Notes: a model not told the origin generated them from the sequence alone. DNA of 51,393 nt from Oceanobacillus luteolus (GCF_023715655.1 NZ_JAMBON010000025.1:1-51393), one strand, 5' to 3'; counted from the first letter of the stretch, positions 1 to 9,217 are shown. A program made the numbers and translations.

Positions 1-176
1 CTTATCCATGAGATTTGTCCTTTATTTTTGGATTTGGATGGGTTACCACCTGAATAAATCCATTATAAAGGACTTTTTATTTGCATTAAAGTAAATTAGC
101 GAAAATTCGGGGTCTTGTTAATATTTAGTCTTAATTAATGCAACGCTAGTGATTTTGTTTCTATCTATAATCTTAA

Positions 177-212
177 GAATGTACAATTGTTTCTTTTTTA
201 TGAAGTACATTC
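177..212 (-). terminator. Weak inverted repeat behind the purine permease
   Basis: GAATGTAC at 177-184 is repeated inverted as GTACATTC at 205-212, about 25 bases beyond the stop codon of the permease gene. The stem is only 8 bp with a 20-base loop and no clean U-run, so it is a weak terminator candidate. The rest of 1-236 shows no gene that I can support. Confidence 0.3.
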
Positions 213-236
213 GAATGACCTGTTGCAAACTTAACC

Positions 237-1592
237 TTATAATTCTCTTCCACCGGTTTTACCAGTTACATCTGTGGAGTAACCAATCTTATCCCAATTC
301 ATGATATTCTCCATAATAATGGAAATCGTAGTTCCCATTAGAAGACCATTTGAGAGTAATGGTTGAAGATAATCCGGCAAGCTTCCAAAGGATTCAGGAG
401 GCAATGCCATTAATACTAAACCAATAAATGCCGGCATTGCAGCACGATAAATGTTTGTGTTGTTGAATTTCGTCTGTTTAAACCAATCCATTGCTGAACC
501 GAACAGCGCAACATAGGACACAAAGAGCACCGCACTACCAATACTTAATGGTAGAAGCGTAAAGAAATAACCAACTTGCGGAATGATTCCCAGGATAAAG
601 AACATGACAGAACCAAAGATGAATGGCATTCTTTCATATATTTTCGTTTGTTGGATAAATCCAATGGATGATACAAACGGCGAGTAAGGAACTAATCCAA
701 GTACCCCTGAAAGAATGGTCATCACTCCTGTAATACTGAAGGAGTTTCTGTAATGCTTGGCTGTCGAAGGAGTATCAGTATAAATGATATCCGTCCCTTT
801 GATAGAACCGTATTGCTTCGACAGATTTAGGATTCCTGTAACGATAACAGTAGCGATAATTCCGATGTTCCATGCAATTTCCCCAGTAGGGAATAAGAAC
901 ACTTTAAGCGTGGATGGAACTTCACCTCCACCTAATTGACTTTCTGCACTAAACAATAATGCAAATAGGGGCCAACCGATGACAATCCCTATTAACATGG
1001 AATATTGAGCAATCTTATTAGATCCTTTTATAGTGAGGATCAGCACCAAGGCAGCTATTGCGATCGCCAAGATACTCGGACCGATTTTAATCGATATATC
1101 TCCAACTTGTCCTCCGTAAGGAATTCCCAACATCCCTTTTACAAAGTTGATACAGAGGGAAACTCCAAAGAGTAGCATAAACACACCCATAACACTCGGA
1201 TTAAATAACTTCTCCAAGTAATAACCAAACCCAGTAATACCTACTAGAATAGTTAATACCCCTGTAATGATAACTCCAACCGCAATACTTCCTCCAACTT
1301 CAGCGATAGGAATACCTTGGGCTACCGACATGGAAGAAAGAGCAATAATAACTCCCCACCATAATCCTGAAGGTCCGTCCATAATCGGACGTCCATGTCC
1401 AATGAACACTTGAAGTAAACAAGCGATTCCTCCTAATATAAAGGAAAATTGCATCGTGCTTACAATTTGTTCCTGACTAAGTTCAAAGGCTGCACCTATT
1501 GTGATTGGTACAACTACTGTATTCACGAATATATACATAAGCCATTGAAGTCCACCTAGCCAGTTGTCCATCTTGGTAAGTTCATTCTTCAT
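237..1592 (-). CDS. NCS2 family purine (xanthine/urate-type) permease
   Basis: Membrane symporter of the nucleobase:cation symporter-2 family, expected to import xanthine, urate or a related purine with protons. The 451 residues hold about 12-14 hydrophobic segments. The N-terminal part has the family's GxxxPIMDGPSGLWWG-like stretch near residues 68-80, and length is typical (430-450). The start ATG at 1592 has a weak GAAGAAG-type ribosome site. It is divergent from a PucR-type regulator gene, which in Bacillus controls purine catabolism, so purine uptake is more likely than uracil uptake. The 444-bp divergent region holds the likely control sites. Substrate cannot be decided from sequence alone. 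Confidence 0.85.
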   Translation of the reverse strand: MKNELTKMDNWLGGLQWLMYIFVNTVVVPITIGAAFELSQEQIVSTMQFSFILGGIACLLQVFIGHGRPIMDGPSGLWWGVIIALSSMSVAQGIPIAEVGGSIAVGVIITGVLTILVGITGFGYYLEKLFNPSVMGVFMLLFGVSLCINFVKGMLGIPYGGQVGDISIKIGPSILAIAIAALVLILTIKGSNKIAQYSMLIGIVIGWPLFALLFSAESQLGGGEVPSTLKVFLFPTGEIAWNIGIIATVIVTGILNLSKQYGSIKGTDIIYTDTPSTAKHYRNSFSITGVMTILSGVLGLVPYSPFVSSIGFIQQTKIYERMPFIFGSVMFFILGIIPQVGYFFTLLPLSIGSAVLFVSYVALFGSAMDWFKQTKFNNTNIYRAAMPAFIGLVLMALPPESFGSLPDYLQPLLSNGLLMGTTISIIMENIMNWDKIGYSTDVTGKTGGREL

Positions 1593-1700
1593 ATAATCAC
1601 TTCTTCTTTCTATAGAATTTCTTACTTTGCAGTACCTTATTATGTGTTTATTTCGGAATTATAATCTTAGCTATCGCTGCATACAAAACTCCAAATCGCA

Positions 1701-1904
1701 TCATGCTTCTGTAAAGTCTGTTACGTAGCTCTGTGAACATTCGAACAAAGGGAGCCGACAAACCATTTTCTTTTGTGTATATGTATCAAATATTGCATCG
1801 TCTAAAGTATGTTTTCTGGTAATTTTGCCTTCAATTAGTCCGTTGAACACGGCAGGAGATTTGGTAGGCGATAGAAAATAAATAACATAATAACCTTCCG
1901 CTCT
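1701..1904 (-). pseudogene. Possible gene remnant, unrecognised
   Basis: Sixty-seven codons stay open on the minus strand and end in TGA at 1701-1703; the in-frame stop upstream is at 1905-1907. The frame lacks any ATG, GTG or TTG near its 5' end with a ribosome site. The translation looks protein-like in composition (GLIEGKITRKHTLDDAIFD, then KKMVCRLPLFEC), with balanced charged and hydrophobic residues, unlike the low-complexity shadows nearby. It could be the 3' end of a decayed gene between the purine genes. I do not recognise the family. The stretch could also be open by chance. Confidence 0.25.
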
Positions 1905-1976
1905 CTATCTTATTAAAAAAAGCTCGAGAAGTCATTGTCCGAAGTGGCTAAATTCATAGTTGTTTTTTGTCTCTTT

Positions 1977-1985
1977 TGTTATAAT
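1977..1985 (+). promoter_or_regulatory. Extended -10 promoter of the PucR-type gene
   Basis: TGTTATAAT fits the TGnTATAAT extended -10 consensus and lies 52 bases upstream of the regulator's ATG. No good -35 is present at 17 bp, as is usual for extended -10 promoters. Confidence 0.5.
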
Positions 1986-2036
1986 TAATTTGAGACCTAA
2001 CATGTTACACTAACGAAAAGTAAAAGGCGGGATTTA

Positions 2037-3677
2037 ATGAAAACGGTGAAAGACTTATTTGTCCTGGACATCATGAAGCAATGCAAAGTACTTTCAGGAC
2101 AAAGCGGTTTAACTAGACAAGTTAAAAATGTGAATATATCCGATACTCCAGACATTATTAATTACATTGAAAAAAATCAATTACTACTTACAACTGGATA
2201 TGGATTTGTTGAAGATACGCAGTCACTTTATGATTTGATTGTCGAAATGGACAAACTAAATTGTGCCGGGATCATTATAAAAATTGATCGCTTCCTTAAG
2301 AAATTACCCGAGGAAATCATTGCTCTTTCAGAAGAACTGGCTTTCCCCATCATCCATTCTCCAACCGAGCTCAACTTAGGCAGTATGTCTCGACATATAT
2401 TGAATTATTTAAACGACGATGAAACCGAGCAACTATATTATGCGCTCCATTTTCAGAAGGAATTCTCTAAAATGATGTTTGAGGACTATTCTGTTGAGGC
2501 TTTAGTAGAACAATTAAGCCTGTCCATCGAGCGGCCCGTATTATTATTGAATCATCGAGCAGAAGAGCAAGTAATCAGTAATTTAGCAAAGACCAGGTTA
2601 GCTTCAGGGGCTTTGGAGGAAGTAAACCAGATTATTAAGGAGAATATACAGGCAGCAAGAAATGGGTTCTCCTACATTAAACCTTCTAAGCAATATAAAC
2701 CCTTTACTACATTTTCGATTGTCACGAAGAATACTCATCCGAGCATTCTCGTCATTTTCGATTCGGCCACTTTACCTTATCCTTCCTCACAGCTTGCTAT
2801 TGAACAGGCAAGTAATGTGATCTCGTTTACAAAGATTAAGGAAGAAGCAGTGGATGAGAATTTGAGAATGTTAAAGAACGATTTCTTTTCCGATTTAATA
2901 GAGAACAATAATCTTGCAAGAAAAGATATGATCATTCAAGCCAATTATTATGGACTAGAGATGGAAGCGAACAGTATTTGCATCGCCTGTACAGTCGATA
3001 TTAAAGAAGATAGTCAAAATGACGGTGCACATCTTTACGAAAAAAGAGTCGGTGCCTTTCATCATCAAATAACGAGCTTGCTGGAAGATGCGATTATTGA
3101 ACACAATCTAAAAGCAACTCTATTCTCAAAAGGTATTTACTTTGTAATCATCGCTCAATTCTCTTCATATACAGAAGAAGAAGTAAATAAGATAACCGAA
3201 TTAATTCAAGATGTTCAAAGCTCTATTGACGAATTTACACTTTCCTTCGGTGTAAGCTCGGTCATCCAAGATTTAGATAAGCTTGGCACAGCATATGAAG
3301 AAGCGCTAGAAGCACTTATGCAAGGTTATGCAATTTTCCACGAGGAGTTCATCTATTTTTATAAAACAAAAGAGTTGAAAGAGCTTCTTACAGCAATCCC
3401 AATAAAAGACCTGCGTGCACTCTACGAAAACACTCTAAAAACTTTAGCTTACCCTGAAGGGGATGATGAAGAGCTTGTAAGGACTATCGAAGTATATTTA
3501 GAGCATCAATGTGAAATCACCAGCACCGCACGTGCACTGTATGTACATCGAAATACAGTAAAATACCGAGTGAAAAAAGCAGAAGAAATTCTCGGAGAAC
3601 CATTAAAAGATCCAACCAACTCCTTAAGAATCCGTGTCGCTTTGATGATTGGACATATATTGAATCATGATGTATAA
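2037..3677 (+). CDS. PucR family transcriptional regulator
   Basis: DNA-binding regulator with the three-part PucR layout: an N-terminal PucR sensory domain (about residues 5-125, with KNVNISDTPDIINYI and LLLTTGYG), a central GGDEF-like CdaR region, and a C-terminal helix-turn-helix near residues 490-540 (TARALYVHRNTVKYRVKKAE). PucR in Bacillus subtilis controls purine breakdown genes in response to allantoin-pathway intermediates. The length of 546 residues fits. The ATG at 2037 follows AAAGGCGGG. It is divergently placed against the NCS2 permease and probably controls it; no other purine catabolic enzymes are in this window, so it may serve only the transporter or genes elsewhere. Confidence 0.88.
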   Translation: MKTVKDLFVLDIMKQCKVLSGQSGLTRQVKNVNISDTPDIINYIEKNQLLLTTGYGFVEDTQSLYDLIVEMDKLNCAGIIIKIDRFLKKLPEEIIALSEELAFPIIHSPTELNLGSMSRHILNYLNDDETEQLYYALHFQKEFSKMMFEDYSVEALVEQLSLSIERPVLLLNHRAEEQVISNLAKTRLASGALEEVNQIIKENIQAARNGFSYIKPSKQYKPFTTFSIVTKNTHPSILVIFDSATLPYPSSQLAIEQASNVISFTKIKEEAVDENLRMLKNDFFSDLIENNNLARKDMIIQANYYGLEMEANSICIACTVDIKEDSQNDGAHLYEKRVGAFHHQITSLLEDAIIEHNLKATLFSKGIYFVIIAQFSSYTEEEVNKITELIQDVQSSIDEFTLSFGVSSVIQDLDKLGTAYEEALEALMQGYAIFHEEFIYFYKTKELKELLTAIPIKDLRALYENTLKTLAYPEGDDEELVRTIEVYLEHQCEITSTARALYVHRNTVKYRVKKAEEILGEPLKDPTNSLRIRVALMIGHILNHDV

Positions 3678-3739
3678 AATTCTGAGGAATAATAGTATCA
3701 ATTTCTTAGAAGATGCAGAGACAAGGGATATTAGCTATC

Positions 3740-3784
3740 AAAAGAGGTAGAAGCTAAACATCATCGTTTACTTCTACCTCTTTT
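3740..3784. terminator. Bidirectional terminator
   Basis: A 14-bp perfect stem, AAAAGAGGTAGAAG against CTTCTACCTCTTTT with a 17-base loop, sits between the convergent regulator and GNAT genes and covers the GNAT stop codon. A/T tracts on both sides allow use in both directions. Confidence 0.9.
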
Positions 3785-4298
3785 GTGATAATGACTGCTT
3801 CAAATTTTTTTCGTATAAAGAAAACCCATGACTGTTCCCAATCTTTTGAAATCCTGCATTATCATAAAATCGATTTAATTTCTCATTATCCCCTATACAA
3901 TCTAATCGAAGCTTATAGATTTCCTTTTTTCTTAGATCATTTTCCAACCAGCTAAGTATTTGCTGACCCAAACCCTTGCCTGCTTCGTTTGGAGAAATAG
4001 CTAACTTATGAAGGTAAACTGCCTCCCCATCACCCTTCCAAAGCATCTTATCCCAGTCGCTAGCGTGAGGATAAATAGTAAAAGTAGCGATGGTAGCATT
4101 TTCTTTCTTAACTATGTATGTTTGCTCTTGTTCAATTGCTTTTATTAGTTCATGGTCTTCTTCCCCATTTAATAGAGTTTCCCACTGCTTACTTCCTTTT
4201 TCCTTCAAATGATGTGCTACATCCTTAAGCAAGGATAGTACACCTTCTATATCATCCTTTTGCGCCACAGTCACCTTATATCCGATTAAAAAAGACAC
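3774..4298 (-). CDS. GNAT family N-acetyltransferase
   Basis: Predicted acetyl-CoA dependent N-acetyltransferase of 174 residues, substrate unknown. The acetyl-CoA binding motif A is seen as LHKLAISPNEAGKGLGQQIL, followed by the typical C-terminal NEKLNRFYDNAGFQKIG segment. I place the start at GTG 4298 because AAGGAGG lies 9 bases upstream; the in-frame ATG at 4325 would place that ribosome site inside the gene. It is a single-gene unit convergent with the PucR-type gene, ending in the shared terminator. Confidence 0.85.
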   Translation of the reverse strand: MSFLIGYKVTVAQKDDIEGVLSLLKDVAHHLKEKGSKQWETLLNGEEDHELIKAIEQEQTYIVKKENATIATFTIYPHASDWDKMLWKGDGEAVYLHKLAISPNEAGKGLGQQILSWLENDLRKKEIYKLRLDCIGDNEKLNRFYDNAGFQKIGNSHGFSLYEKNLKQSLSQKR

Positions 4299-4477
4299 GA
4301 TAGATCCACCCTCCTTTCTTATCATGTTTCTATTCTAACAAAATTGATGGGGATAAGTTTATTTTCTTCCTTTCTCGGTAAAATACCTATTGACGATAAA
4401 TTATATATGTGCTATTATTTCGAAAATAAATAAAAAACAATTACTTTTACTTAATTGTTTATATGGGAGTGAGAAGT

Positions 4478-4615
4478 TTGTGTAAAGGTGTTGATGAGCA
4501 TATTCATGTGACTAGGGAAGCCGAAAAAACCCTCTATAGTACAACTTGTACAGAGTGTTTTCATAGATTGTTGACGGACCCGGAAATATATGAACTGCTT
4601 GAGGCAAAAAAATGA
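4478..4615 (+). CDS. Small Cys-containing protein, 45 residues
   Basis: A short gene starting at TTG 4478 (GGGAG ribosome site 8 bases upstream; an in-frame ATG lies at 4463) and ending in TGA at 4613-4615. The product is acidic and soluble, with Cys at positions 2, 24 and 27; the last two form a CTEC knuckle (STTCTECFHRLL). It sits alone between the GNAT and chromate transporter genes and is closed by a strong terminator at 4651, which supports it being a real transcribed gene. I do not recognise the family; a metal- or redox-binding knuckle is possible but a single CxxC plus Cys2 is thin evidence. Confidence 0.6.
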   Translation: MCKGVDEHIHVTREAEKTLYSTTCTECFHRLLTDPEIYELLEAKK

Positions 4616-4650
4616 ATGTTGAGGAAAATTTTATGAAGAAGTTAGAAAAG

Positions 4651-4682
4651 AAAGGGAGGTTTAATGAAAACCTCCCTTTTTA
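4651..4682 (+). terminator. Rho-independent terminator
   Basis: AAAGGGAGGTTT pairs with AAACCTCCCTTT around a short loop and is followed by T residues. It closes the small Cys protein gene. Confidence 0.85.
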
Positions 4683-4823
4683 ATTTGTCTACTTATTCTG
4701 GCTAACACAGTTTCCCTCTTCTATGTAAAAGATTGTTAAAGTTTTATATAGAGATATTGTTATCGATGATTATGGATGATATAGTAAACATTTGCATAAC
4801 TATATAGAAAGAAGGTGTAATTA

Positions 4824-6014
4824 GTGAAGCAATCTGGTCAGCTATTAAAAAACTGGTTAGAAATTTTACTTGTTTCTACGAGACTGGGACTTACCTCTTT
4901 CGGAGGACCCGTCGCTCATTTAGGTTATTTCCACGAAGAATATGTTCGAAGACGTAAATGGATGGATGAGAAGAGCTACGCAGATCTTGTTGCCCTTTGT
5001 CAATTCCTACCAGGGCCCGCGAGTAGCCAAGTAGGTATAGGGATTGGTATTGTGCGTGGCGGTGTTATTGGAGGTATCATATCTTTCCTCGGATTCACAC
5101 TCCCTTCTGTCCTTGCCCTCATTATTTTTGCTACTTTTTTACATAGTTTCGGTGTAGAGGATGCTGGATGGATAAACGGCTTAAAAATCGTTGCCGTTGC
5201 AGTTGTTTTTCACGCGGTGTTAGGAATGGCCAAAAACTTTACTCCCGATATCCAAACGAAGACACTCGCTCTGTTTGCGCTTGTTCTGACACTGCTCATC
5301 CCATCTGCATATAGTCAGATAGCTGCAATTTTAATTGCTGGAATCATTGGCTTTATACTGAATCGAAAGGAAAATATGGGTAAGCTGGAACCAACAGTTT
5401 CATTTCCGATATCCAAGCGGTTAGGATACATTTGTCTTGGATTATTCTTTGCGATTCTATTTCTACTCCCTATCGTTCGAAATCTGACTTCCAGCAATTG
5501 GATTGCTTTATTCGATAGTTTCTATCGTTCAGGTTCACTTGTATTCGGTGGGGGGCATGTTGTTTTACCATTGTTAGAACAAGAATTTGTTCCGACAGGT
5601 TGGATTAGTGAGCAGGAATTTCTTGCTGGTTACGGAGCGACACAAGCTGTACCAGGACCACTATTCACTTTCGCAGCATATATCGGTACTGTGATTAATG
5701 GTTGGCAAGGCGGTTTATTTGCGACATTTGCAATCTTTTTACCGGCCTTTCTATTAGTTCTTGGTGTTCTTCCATTTTGGGATTCACTTCGACAAAACCC
5801 TAAAATCAAAGCTGCTCTCATTGGTGTGAATGCTTCTGTAGTTGGAATCCTTTTATCAGCACTTTATCATCCCATCTGGACCAGCTCTATTATTGAACCA
5901 ATTGATTTCGCACTCGCCGCAATTCTCTTCAGTATGCTCGCTTTCTTTAAGCTGCCGCCTTGGGTAGTTGTACTGACAGGCGCAATCGGTGGTGTATTGA
6001 TTAGTTATGTATAA
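4824..6014 (+). CDS. chrA: Chromate transporter, long two-domain form
   Basis: Membrane transporter of the CHR family, which exports chromate and confers resistance. At 396 residues it is the long form with two homologous halves: the first carries LTSFGGPVAHLGYFHEEYV and CQFLPGPASSQ (residues about 23-65), the second repeats this as FGGGHVVLPLLEQEFV and TQAVPGPLFTFAAYIG (about 240-290). Both halves are rich in transmembrane segments. The start is GTG 4824 behind GAAGGTG. It is transcribed alone and closed by a terminator at 6022. Chromate is the known substrate of the family; other oxyanions are possible. Confidence 0.88.
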   Translation: MKQSGQLLKNWLEILLVSTRLGLTSFGGPVAHLGYFHEEYVRRRKWMDEKSYADLVALCQFLPGPASSQVGIGIGIVRGGVIGGIISFLGFTLPSVLALIIFATFLHSFGVEDAGWINGLKIVAVAVVFHAVLGMAKNFTPDIQTKTLALFALVLTLLIPSAYSQIAAILIAGIIGFILNRKENMGKLEPTVSFPISKRLGYICLGLFFAILFLLPIVRNLTSSNWIALFDSFYRSGSLVFGGGHVVLPLLEQEFVPTGWISEQEFLAGYGATQAVPGPLFTFAAYIGTVINGWQGGLFATFAIFLPAFLLVLGVLPFWDSLRQNPKIKAALIGVNASVVGILLSALYHPIWTSSIIEPIDFALAAILFSMLAFFKLPPWVVVLTGAIGGVLISYV

Positions 6015-6021
6015 CAACGAT

Positions 6022-6052
6022 AGCTATCCCGAAAAATGGGATAGCTTTTTTA
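6022..6052 (+). terminator. Rho-independent terminator
   Basis: AGCTATCCC and GGGATAGCT form a perfect stem with a 7-base loop, followed by a T-run, just behind the chromate transporter gene. Confidence 0.9.
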
Positions 6053-6143
6053 TATCCTTAACAGGTTTTAAAGTGCTTTTCTCTTTCAAAATGGATAAGT
6101 ATCCATTAAAGTTAATTAAAATATGCAAATTGGAGGAAATATA

Positions 6144-7202
6144 ATGGAAATCGGAATCACGACCTTTGTAGAAACTACTCCAGATCCGCACACAAGAGAA
6201 GTGATTAGTCACGCTGAACGGATACAGAATGTCATAGAAGAGATTGTGCTAGCTGATAAAGTTGGTTTAGATGTTTTCGGAGTCGGTGAGCATCATCGTA
6301 AAGATTATGCAGCAAGCGCTCCCGCAGTAATACTTGCTGCAGCTGCAGCAAGGACGAAAAATATTCGACTTACCAGTGCAGTTACTGTACTATCTTCCGA
6401 TGATCCTGTACGTGTTTATCAGCAGTTCGCAACTGTTGATGCCATTTCAAACGGACGTGCGGAAATTATGGCAGGAAGAGGATCCTTTATTGAGTCGTTT
6501 CCGTTATTTGGTTACGATTTAAAGGATTATGATGAATTGTTTGAAGAAAAATTAGCTCTCCTATTAGAACTGCAAAAATCTGAAATGATAAATTGGCAAG
6601 GCAAGCATCGACCGTCTATTCCAAATCGCGGCATCTACCCCCGTCCCGTCCAGGATCCATTACCGGTTTGGATTGCTAGTGGGGGTACACCTGAATCTGT
6701 AGCTCGTGCTGGTATTTTAGGTTTACCACTTGTATTGGCAATTATCGGTGGTAGTCCACTTCAATTCGCTCCACTGGTTGATTTATATTATCGAGCTGCA
6801 AAGCAAAGTGGACATAACCCATCTAAACTAACCGTAGCATCGCATTCCCACGGATTTGTCGCCGAAACAACAGATATCGCAGCAGACAAGTTCTACCCTT
6901 CCACAGCACAAGCGATGAATGTTTTAGGAAGAGAGCGGGGATGGCCACCATATACTCGAGAAAGCTTTGATAATGCACGGACATTAGAAGGAGCTTTGTA
7001 TGTAGGGGATGCCCAAACCGTTGCAGAGAAAATCATCTTCTTGCGTAAAAATGTAGGCGTGACCAGATTTATGCTGCATGTACCTGTTGGGTCTATGCCT
7101 CACGAAGACGTGATGAAGGCAATTGAACTATTAGGTAAAGAAGTTGCTCCAATTGTACGTGATGAAGTAGCAAAATGGGAAGCAGCAGAAAGTAATGAGT
7201 GA
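6144..7202 (+). CDS. LLM class flavin-dependent oxidoreductase
   Basis: Luciferase-like monooxygenase fold enzyme (352 residues), expected to bind FMN/F420-type flavin and oxidise an unknown organic substrate in the cytoplasm. The signature GEHHRKDYAASAPAVILAA lies near residues 47-65, followed by LTSAVTVLSSDDPVRVYQQF and the GRAEIMAGRGSF loop. I place the start at ATG 6144 because GGAGGAAAT precedes it by the right distance; the in-frame ATG at 6123 has none. It is transcribed alone, with a terminator behind it. The natural substrate cannot be read from the sequence. Confidence 0.85.
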   Translation: MEIGITTFVETTPDPHTREVISHAERIQNVIEEIVLADKVGLDVFGVGEHHRKDYAASAPAVILAAAAARTKNIRLTSAVTVLSSDDPVRVYQQFATVDAISNGRAEIMAGRGSFIESFPLFGYDLKDYDELFEEKLALLLELQKSEMINWQGKHRPSIPNRGIYPRPVQDPLPVWIASGGTPESVARAGILGLPLVLAIIGGSPLQFAPLVDLYYRAAKQSGHNPSKLTVASHSHGFVAETTDIAADKFYPSTAQAMNVLGRERGWPPYTRESFDNARTLEGALYVGDAQTVAEKIIFLRKNVGVTRFMLHVPVGSMPHEDVMKAIELLGKEVAPIVRDEVAKWEAAESNE

Positions 7203-7204
7203 TA

Positions 7205-7242
7205 TAAAAACAGGTAGTCCAAAATAGGAATACCTGTTTTTA
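7205..7242. terminator. Bidirectional terminator
   Basis: AAAAACAGGTA pairs with TACCTGTTTTT between two convergent genes, the flavin enzyme gene and the methyltransferase gene. Confidence 0.85.
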
Positions 7243-8109
7243 TCGTTGTTTACCAACCAATATATCTAAGTCAATTGTTATTTCAAAACTCTCTTGATTC
7301 CATAATTCTTCCTTTGATCGATCATCAATACTCCATGAAAGTGGGGACATCTCCATTAAATTCCTTAATTCTGCTTGTTCAAGTCGCTTCGTATAAGTAA
7401 TATTTTCAATGTTAACCATAGGAAATTCCTCTTTGAAGAGAGAAACTGTTTCCGCATTAGTATAGGTCTTCTTTTCAGATGATCCGAAGACCGCTTCCCG
7501 AAGTTCCTTCAGATAGTTCGGTCCTGGTACAACCTTCAAGATCAGCCCGAAATCTGATAGTACTCTTTTGAACTCCTTATAGTTTGCTGGAGAAAGTATA
7601 TTTAAAATAACATGGAACGTGCTATCTTTTACGGGTATGTTCGCTAAATCTGCCACTAGCCATATTGCTTGGTGATATTTGCTGGCAGCCATACGAATAC
7701 CTTCCTTCGATAGGTCAACTCCCACACCTATTAAAGAATCGTTACTTTCATCTATAATTTGCGTTAAATGCGATCCTTCACCTGAACCTGCATCAAGTAT
7801 AGCGGGATAATCTTTCCGGTGCTTCTCTAAATCATCACCGATTATTTCCATAATCCTCTTATGTAATGGCTCATATAAATGAGTTTTCATAATAATTTCA
7901 TGTCTGGCAGCGAACAAAGCTTTATCATAGTTACTTTTTACAGACCGAGTTAACATATTTACATATCCTTGTTTTGCAAAATCAAACATATGATTGTTTT
8001 TGCATACAATACTTCTCAACTCTACTACGTCCATGTCACTATTACAGATTGGACATGTCATAAGTTCTTTATATTCATTTACTAACTGAGCTGCACTTTC
8101 TTTCCGCAT
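7240..8109 (-). CDS. RlmA-like 23S rRNA (guanine-N1) methyltransferase
   Basis: Predicted SAM-dependent methyltransferase acting on a 23S rRNA hairpin guanine, related to RlmA (RrmA; in Bacillus YxjB). The N-terminal zinc site is visible: C19, C22, C36 and H40 (TCPIC, then VCKNNHMFD), followed by the family's KQGYVNML. The Rossmann SAM site is ILDAGSGEGSHL near residues 100-112. The length of 289 residues is usual. RlmA(I) and RlmA(II) members differ in target base (G745 or G748), and RlmA(II) affects tylosin sensitivity; which type this is cannot be decided here. A terminator separates it from the upstream MBL gene. Confidence 0.85.
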   Translation of the reverse strand: MRKESAAQLVNEYKELMTCPICNSDMDVVELRSIVCKNNHMFDFAKQGYVNMLTRSVKSNYDKALFAARHEIIMKTHLYEPLHKRIMEIIGDDLEKHRKDYPAILDAGSGEGSHLTQIIDESNDSLIGVGVDLSKEGIRMAASKYHQAIWLVADLANIPVKDSTFHVILNILSPANYKEFKRVLSDFGLILKVVPGPNYLKELREAVFGSSEKKTYTNAETVSLFKEEFPMVNIENITYTKRLEQAELRNLMEMSPLSWSIDDRSKEELWNQESFEITIDLDILVGKQR

Positions 8110-8123
8110 GATACGAGTCCCCC

Positions 8124-8157
8124 TAAAAAAGGTCCATCAAGTCATCCTGATAGACCT
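8124..8157 (-). terminator. Terminator of the MBL hydrolase gene
   Basis: Read on the minus strand, AGGTCTATCA and TGATGGACCT form a stem (one G-T type mismatch) followed by TTTTTTA. It separates the MBL gene from the methyltransferase gene. Confidence 0.8.
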
Positions 8158-8210
8158 CATTTCACCTTTTTCAATTCTATGGAAGTGTATATCCATTGTC
8201 AAACTTCGCA

Positions 8211-9074
8211 TCACTGACTATCATCCACATATCGGCCATGGTCTGGAACAGCTAAGTCGTCAAACTCTTTCGCCAGCCTTGCTAATCCTTCCGAAAGTTC
8301 GGTCCCTGAAACCGGCATTCCATGACCTGTAACAGCGACAGCAGGATTAAGTGCAGCCAGTTTATTCACAGACTCCCGTGCGGCATTCCAATCGGTGGTT
8401 AAGTATCTTGGCGGGCCGTTTATTTCCAATTCCTGAGTCATCACTTTATAAAGGGATTCCTGCTTAACCGCAACAAAAGCATCACCTGCAATAAGGGTGC
8501 GATCGTCTGCCCTAAATAACGAGACATGTCCTGGTGAGTGGCCTGGAGTATGCAACCATCTCCAACCTTCCATATAAGGAATGGTTCTGTCTGCTGGCAA
8601 TGCCTCTATATTGTTTTTTAAATCGATGGCTTCCGTCGGGAACATCGGAGACATTTTTGCCACCAATCCACCTTCCACCGTTCCATCAGGCTTAGGATAG
8701 TTTTGTTTTCCAGTTAAAAATGGTAACTCTGCTTCGTGGGCATATACCTTTATCCCCCACTTTTCAACCAAGTCCACGACAGCGCCAACGTGATCAAAGT
8801 GTCCATGTGTTAAGATAATAGCTTTTGGTTTGCTGTTTTCCCCAAAACGCTCCTCCACTACCTCTACAATTTTTTCTGCGGATTCCGGCATGCCGGTGTC
8901 AACCAATACAAAATCCTCCGCACTGTTGCCAACTAGGCAAATATTCACGATTTGGTTCGTATAACAATACAAGTCTGGCAGTACATCAACACCTATTCCA
9001 CTTGCTATCGAATACATAGGTAGAAATCTATTCTCCATAGAATCATACATTTCATCAGAATGATAATTGCTCAT
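8211..9074 (-). CDS. MBL fold metallo-hydrolase
   Basis: Metallo-beta-lactamase fold hydrolase of 287 residues, probably cytoplasmic. The metal-binding motif THGHFDH is at residues 89-95 (H90, H92, D94, H95), with further ligands in HTPGHSPGH (about 175-183), the bridging aspartate in AGDAF and a late His in TGHGMP. This layout fits glyoxalase II-like and lactonase-like members; the substrate is unknown. The start at ATG 9074 follows GGTGAGCTC. It is a single unit with its own terminator at 8124. Confidence 0.85.
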   Translation of the reverse strand: MSNYHSDEMYDSMENRFLPMYSIASGIGVDVLPDLYCYTNQIVNICLVGNSAEDFVLVDTGMPESAEKIVEVVEERFGENSKPKAIILTHGHFDHVGAVVDLVEKWGIKVYAHEAELPFLTGKQNYPKPDGTVEGGLVAKMSPMFPTEAIDLKNNIEALPADRTIPYMEGWRWLHTPGHSPGHVSLFRADDRTLIAGDAFVAVKQESLYKVMTQELEINGPPRYLTTDWNAARESVNKLAALNPAVAVTGHGMPVSGTELSEGLARLAKEFDDLAVPDHGRYVDDSQ

Positions 9075-9187
9075 GAGCTCACCACTTTCTATCTTTTGTT
9101 TTTCGGTTCCCTATCTTTAAAAACCCAAACATTTCTATTCTCTGTAGAGTATATAAATTTATGTAAGTGGGTTTGCATTTCATGAGA

Positions 9188-9217
9188 AAGAGCTGCTCTA
9201 TATCAAGAGCAGCTCTT
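9188..9217. terminator. Hairpin behind the DsbA-family operon
   Basis: AAGAGCTGCTCT and AGAGCAGCTCTT form a 12-bp perfect stem with a short loop, placed between the DsbA-family gene and the MBL gene. The U-run is poor on the minus side, so it may work as a 3' stabilising hairpin as much as a terminator. Confidence 0.6.

Larger units (their letters stand above)
1593..2036. other. Divergent intergenic region between permease and regulator
   Basis: This 444-bp region carries promoters for both flanking genes. I see an extended -10 for the regulator (1977-1985) and an open minus-strand stretch at 1701-1904 that may be a gene remnant. I looked for a purine riboswitch on the permease side and did not recognise one. 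Confidence 0.6.

Noticed and set aside
1593..1900. Purine riboswitch in the permease leader
   Set aside because: No three-way junction core or loop sequences of the purine aptamer could be found on the minus strand.
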